This document shows positions 60,764 to 64,000 of a DNA stretch of 64,000 nt, piece after piece (positions within the stretch are counted from its first letter, which is position 1; each line of letters starts with the position of its first letter). This DNA is from Thermoactinomyces sp. DSM 45891. Its GTDB lineage: Bacteria > Bacillota > Bacilli > Thermoactinomycetales > Thermoactinomycetaceae. A model generated the notes under the pieces. The model worked only from the letters and a program-made list of their open reading frames with translations. It was not told where the DNA came from and did not search any database. Made by a program: the position numbers and the translations under genes. The DNA lies in contig NZ_FPJZ01000002.1 in the NCBI RefSeq assembly GCF_900119485.1, positions 255,697 through 319,696 of the forward strand. The letters run 5' to 3'.

Positions 60764-60874
60764 ATGGAATATCCAGTCGTTGGTAAATCATTTTGGATTG
60801 GTGTCATGAATGCCGCTGGTATCAGTGTACCGTTTTGGTTGCTGATGTATGCAGGACTTCGTCTGATATTCTAA
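60764..60874 (+). CDS. 36-residue membrane peptide
   Basis: An ATG at 60764 lies 8 bases after a strong GGAGG and starts a 36-codon frame (MEYPVVGKSFWIGVMNAAG to GLRLIF) ending in TAA at 60872. Residues 11-36 form one hydrophobic helix. A TATAAT at 60726-60731 or a TCGACA/TATACC pair could drive it, and a strong terminator follows within 20 bases. Independent promoter, ribosome site and terminator argue for a real gene. It sits on the opposite strand between the polysaccharide genes. Function is unknown; small single-helix proteins often adjust membrane enzymes. Confidence 0.7.
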   Translation: MEYPVVGKSFWIGVMNAAGISVPFWLLMYAGLRLIF

Positions 60875-60892
60875 TGTGAGTCACAGTCATAT

Positions 60893-60943
60893 AAAAAGAA
60901 AGCACGGATCATCATGATGAGATGGTATCCGTGTTTTCTTTTT
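60893..60943. terminator. Bidirectional terminator after the small peptide gene
   Basis: A 17-bp stem (60893-60909 with 60927-60943, a few mismatches at GAAAG/CTTTT) has A and T tracts on both strands. The right arm overlaps the stop codon of the sugar transferase gene, so it ends both transcripts. Confidence 0.85.
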
Positions 60944-61586
60944 ATCTTGCACCGCTTCCTGACAAGACAACCCAAACCGTACGTAGTAGAATACGCACAT
61001 CCATGGCAATCGATTGATTTTGAATATAGTACATATCTTGTTCCCATTTTTCACGTGGAGTCACTTCGTAACCGCCTGTTACCTGTGCCCATCCAGTAAG
61101 GCCTGGTTTCACTAACAAGCGCTTCTTAAATCCAGGAATCTCTTTTTCAAATTGCTCCGTAAAACAATCTCGCTCTGGGCGAGGCCCGATTAAGCTCATA
61201 TCTCCATTTAATACGTTGAGAATCTGAGGAAGTTCGTCAATCCGGGTTTTACGAATAAATTTACCTACCTGCGTAACACGAGGATCATCTTTAGCAGCCC
61301 ATTGCGGTCCGTTTTTCTCAGCATCCGTTCGCATGGAACGCAATTTATAAATCCAAAATTTCTTCCCTTGTAGCCCCACTCGCTCTTGCTTATAGAAAAC
61401 AGGGCCAGTAGACTCCATTTTAATCGCAATCGCTGATAAGATGAGGACAGGTAAGGTGAAGATGAGAAGGGCTAGCGAGAAGATGATCTCAAACGCCCGT
61501 TTAACGATTAAGTAGACCATAGAAGCAGCTCCTAATTCTCCTGTCAAAACACTTGCATCGTTTTCGACCGACATCTTCAAACGCAT
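60942..61586 (-). CDS. Undecaprenyl-phosphate sugar-1-phosphate transferase, TuaA-like
   Basis: 214 residues. One membrane helix (about 32-52) then the bacterial sugar transferase domain: KQERVGLQGKKFWIYKLRSM, DELPQILNVLNGDMSLIGPRPER and KPGLTGWAQVTGG. It starts polysaccharide repeat units by moving a sugar phosphate to undecaprenyl phosphate, as TuaA (GalNAc or GlcNAc-1-P) does. The ATG at 61586 follows AGGAGTGA. The 232-base gap behind it shows no gene; AGTAACAGTAACATTACAGT near 61656 is a repetitive stretch of unknown use. Confidence 0.9.
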   Translation of the reverse strand: MRLKMSVENDASVLTGELGAASMVYLIVKRAFEIIFSLALLIFTLPVLILSAIAIKMESTGPVFYKQERVGLQGKKFWIYKLRSMRTDAEKNGPQWAAKDDPRVTQVGKFIRKTRIDELPQILNVLNGDMSLIGPRPERDCFTEQFEKEIPGFKKRLLVKPGLTGWAQVTGGYEVTPREKWEQDMYYIQNQSIAMDVRILLRTVWVVLSGSGAR

Positions 61587-61818
61587 CTGCTATTCACTCC
61601 TGATCGCTATAAATCATCTATGTTTATCAACAGTTTATACTCATAGTTAGATTACAAAAGTAACAGTAACATTACAGTAATATTTCAAGCCTATAATGAC
61701 ACAGTATACTTCAGGAGAGCCTAAATAACAATAGACGTTTTGTTACAGCTTTAGCGATTTATGTATGAATACATAACCATCTCTGCTTGGTCCAACGTTT
61801 GCTATGTAAAAGAGTATG

Positions 61819-62736
61819 CTAGTACCTCTCTAAATAGTATTGATACGTTTGCTTTAAGCCATCTAATAATGGGATTTTCGCTTCCCACTCTAAGGTGTCC
61901 GCGGCTTTCTTCGCATTAAAATAACTATCTTTAATATCTCCAGCACGCTCTGGTCCATACGTAACGACTACTTCTTTTCCAGAGGCTATGCGAAACGCTT
62001 CGATTAATTCATTTAATGAAGTCTGAACACCCGTACCGATATTGATAATTTCCCCTGATGCCTTTGACAATGCTTGTACATTTGCTTTGGCTACATCTTC
62101 TACATACACATAGTCTCGTGTATGTTCCCCATCACCAAACACCGTTAGCGTCTGTTTACTTAGTACTTTGTCGGTGAAGATGGATACCACACCACCTTCG
62201 CCCCTTGGGTCCTGACGAATGCCGTATACATTTGCATAGCGAAGTGCTGTGTACTCTAGTCCAAATAGACGATGGTAAACGTCTAGATAATGTTCGACTG
62301 TGTATTTGGAGATACCGTAAGGGGAAATAGGATGCGTTGGGTGGCATTCATCGATTGGCAAATACTTAGGCTCTCCATATACAGCGGCAGAAGAAGCATA
62401 CACGAATTTTCTCACTCCTGTATCTTTTGCTGCTTCTAATAAATTAATCACTCCCATGATATTTACATTTGCATCATAGAGAGGCTTTTCAATCGATGTA
62501 GGGACATGCGTTTGCGCCGCCTGATGAATTACTGCATCCGGTCTCACCTGTTCAAATATCTGATGGACTTCTGGATGAGTCACATCAATCCGATAAAAGG
62601 TCGCCTTTGGATGAATCTGCTCTTCGTGTCCTGTTATCAGGTTATCTAGGACAACCACTTCATTCCCTTCGTTAATCAGTTGATCTACGATATGGGATCC
62701 GATAAAGCCAGCTCCTCCTGTCACAAGAACTTTCAT
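61819..62736 (-). CDS. NAD-dependent sugar-nucleotide epimerase, GalE-like
   Basis: 305 residues, extended short-chain dehydrogenase fold. NAD motif VTGGAGFIGSH (5-15), catalytic Ser in SSAAVYG and Tyr-Lys in YGISKYTVE, and GDGEHTRDYVYVEDVA. It probably interconverts UDP-glucose or UDP-GlcNAc and their galacto forms, but related UDP-glucuronate epimerases look similar. It provides precursors for the nearby glycosyltransferases. 35 bases after the GT4 gene. Confidence 0.88.
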   Translation of the reverse strand: MKVLVTGGAGFIGSHIVDQLINEGNEVVVLDNLITGHEEQIHPKATFYRIDVTHPEVHQIFEQVRPDAVIHQAAQTHVPTSIEKPLYDANVNIMGVINLLEAAKDTGVRKFVYASSAAVYGEPKYLPIDECHPTHPISPYGISKYTVEHYLDVYHRLFGLEYTALRYANVYGIRQDPRGEGGVVSIFTDKVLSKQTLTVFGDGEHTRDYVYVEDVAKANVQALSKASGEIINIGTGVQTSLNELIEAFRIASGKEVVVTYGPERAGDIKDSYFNAKKAADTLEWEAKIPLLDGLKQTYQYYLERY

Positions 62737-62771
62737 GCTGATACCCCCTTTGTTTTCCTACCTTGAACATC

Positions 62772-63875
62772 TCATAGTCCCATTTCTTGGTACAAGCGCA
62801 GCAATTTTTGCTCTTCAATATGCCAATTATAGTTTTCTTCGTATGCTTTCCGTCCATTAACACTCATCGATTTAGCTAGTTCTGTATTAGTCAATATCTG
62901 CGTTGCCTTCTCTGCCATTTCCTTCGGGTCCAGAGCATTTACAGTAAACCCACAGTCGCTTCCCTCCACAATCTCTTTCCATAACGGGAAATCGGTTGCA
63001 AGTACAGGCATACCAGCTGACATATACTCGAACATCTTAATGGGTAGAGATTCACGGTAGTTTTCAACCGGATGCAAGCAAACCAATCCAACTTTTCCAG
63101 ATGCTAATTTCTGCTGAACCTCTGTAAAAGGAATTCTTCCATGAAGGTAGATCCGTCTTTCACTAAATCGCTCTGCTTCCTCCACACTCACTTGGATATG
63201 CTGAAGCGGACCGATAATGTGTAATTCCGCTTGTAGTTCTTCGGGAATATGATTCATCATTTGAATCATTTCATCATACCCTCGCAGGCGAGAAACCCCA
63301 CCCACATATAGGATTTGATTTTTACCATCTTCTTGTCGTTCGATCATCGGCATGGGAAGTGGATAGTTTTTTATGACTTCCCTACGCGTCACTCCAGTAA
63401 ACTGGATGGCAATGGGTTCCGTTGCGGCGATGACCGCTGTTAATTTGCGCGCTAGCCCCTTTTCAATTCGGTGAACCCATCTAGATAGGGGCCTACGAAT
63501 CTTGGGATTAATCCACACTTTGGTATAGATTTGTTTGGGTAAGTCCTCATGTACGTCATAGATCACAGGCTTACCCGTTCGAAGCCGCAAGAGAACTCCC
63601 CACGGAAGTAGTTCCGGATCATGAAAATGGAACACATCAGCGCCACTTTTTCTTGCCCGTTTATATAATTCATATCCCTTTAGTAACCTGCGAAAGCGAT
63701 TCGACGCCCTCTTCACTCCTACAATCCTAACACCTTGCTCCCTTTTCTCTTCCACATCCGAAATGGCATGTAGCTCTACCTCGTATCCCGATTTTGCTAA
63801 TGAGACAGCTTGTTTATGAAAAATTCGGGAGTCATCACAAGGATGAACTGAACTAAATATCATCACTTTTTTCAT
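62772..63875 (-). CDS. Glycosyltransferase family 4, TuaH-like
   Basis: 367 residues. N-terminal acceptor domain begins VMIFSSVHPCDDSRIFHKQA; the donor domain has ILYVGGVSRLRGYDEMI and EYMSAGMPVLATDFPLW. The EX7E pair is weak, so donor preference is open. The ATG at 63875 has AAGGAG about 12 bases upstream. The last 125 bases of the window (63876-64000) show no clear feature; the leftward frame ending KLISGSK at about 63950 could be the tail of another gene. Confidence 0.84.
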   Translation of the reverse strand: MKKVMIFSSVHPCDDSRIFHKQAVSLAKSGYEVELHAISDVEEKREQGVRIVGVKRASNRFRRLLKGYELYKRARKSGADVFHFHDPELLPWGVLLRLRTGKPVIYDVHEDLPKQIYTKVWINPKIRRPLSRWVHRIEKGLARKLTAVIAATEPIAIQFTGVTRREVIKNYPLPMPMIERQEDGKNQILYVGGVSRLRGYDEMIQMMNHIPEELQAELHIIGPLQHIQVSVEEAERFSERRIYLHGRIPFTEVQQKLASGKVGLVCLHPVENYRESLPIKMFEYMSAGMPVLATDFPLWKEIVEGSDCGFTVNALDPKEMAEKATQILTNTELAKSMSVNGRKAYEENYNWHIEEQKLLRLYQEMGL

Positions 63876-64000
63876 TCACGGGTTCAGCTCCTTCAGGCAA
63901 CTTACTCTATAAAGAAAGGGAAGGAATCACAAATCTAGGCTCCCCCCGCTCATTTCGATCCAGATATCAACTTTGGTCTAACTTGTTTATCATGTTCACC

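Noticed and set aside
1..64000. CRISPR arrays, tRNA and rRNA genes
   Set aside because: No repeat-spacer arrays or structural RNA signatures were recognised on reading both strands; the only structured RNAs seen are the two riboswitches and the leader elements listed.

Overview
The window looks like chromosomal core DNA of a low-to-moderate GC Gram-positive of the order Bacillales. I infer a Thermoactinomyces-like or Paenibacillus-like relative, but no marker gene here fixes the genus. The evidence is the gene content (HprK, ComFA/ComFC, MinJ, CtpB, FtsEX with PcsB/CwlO-type hydrolases, LytR-CpsA-Psr proteins, class D sortase, long-form HPF) and blocks that follow Bacillus gene order: hprK-lgt-yvoF, uvrBA-minJ-ctpB-ftsXE-prfB-secA-hpf, comFA-comFC beside a DegU-like regulator, and yvyE beside LCP genes. 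No rRNA, tRNA, insertion sequence, prophage or CRISPR array was seen. Most genes are on the minus strand.

Layout. 1-9.4 kb: TPR protein (cut by the edge), a second PRPP synthetase, a YIP1 membrane protein, a HisH-like protein lacking its catalytic cysteine, a HAM1-type pyrophosphatase, class 2 pyrD with an apparent leader terminator, yvoF, lgt, hprK, an MsmX-type ATPase with an LSGDQ signature, and a PucR-type regulator. 9.4-12.8 kb: a surface-display island, a class D sortase flanked by two LPKTA-anchored proteins sharing upstream elements. 12.8-19.3 kb: yvlD-like gene, short-form gnd, and uvrBA behind a LexA-type box. 19.4-28.5 kb: cell-envelope and division block (minJ, ctpB, four tandem coiled-coil/M23 hydrolases, ftsX, ftsE). 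28.9-34.1 kb: corA with a NodB lipoprotein, then a leftward operon headed by a yybP-ykoY manganese riboswitch (terC, lipoprotein, GspS-like ATP-grasp, DUF350, unknown).

34-49 kb: a crotonase, prfB with its programmed +1 frameshift, secA, an EPS glycosyltransferase with wecB, hpf, cold-shock protein, HU, comFC, comFA, an orphan DegU-like regulator, and metK behind an unusual terminator/antiterminator leader. 49-53.5 kb: three tandem LCP ligases and yvyE. 53.6-57.9 kb: class A beta-lactamase, a MazEF pair of the E. coli type, and metNIQ under a SAM-I riboswitch. 58-64 kb: polysaccharide synthesis genes (two GT4 glycosyltransferases, O-antigen ligase/polymerase, TuaA-like initiating transferase, GalE-like epimerase) with an unlisted 36-residue membrane peptide gene between them.

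Much of the window serves the envelope: lipoprotein maturation (lgt), sortase anchoring, septum placement (minJ), FtsEX-gated wall hydrolysis, precursor supply (wecB, galE-like), polymer assembly and LCP ligation. The observations I rate highest are the LPKTA/sortase D island, the HisH pseudoenzyme at a his-operon-like locus, the four FtsEX-linked hydrolases, the manganese-riboswitch operon, the metK leader and the LSGDQ ATPase.
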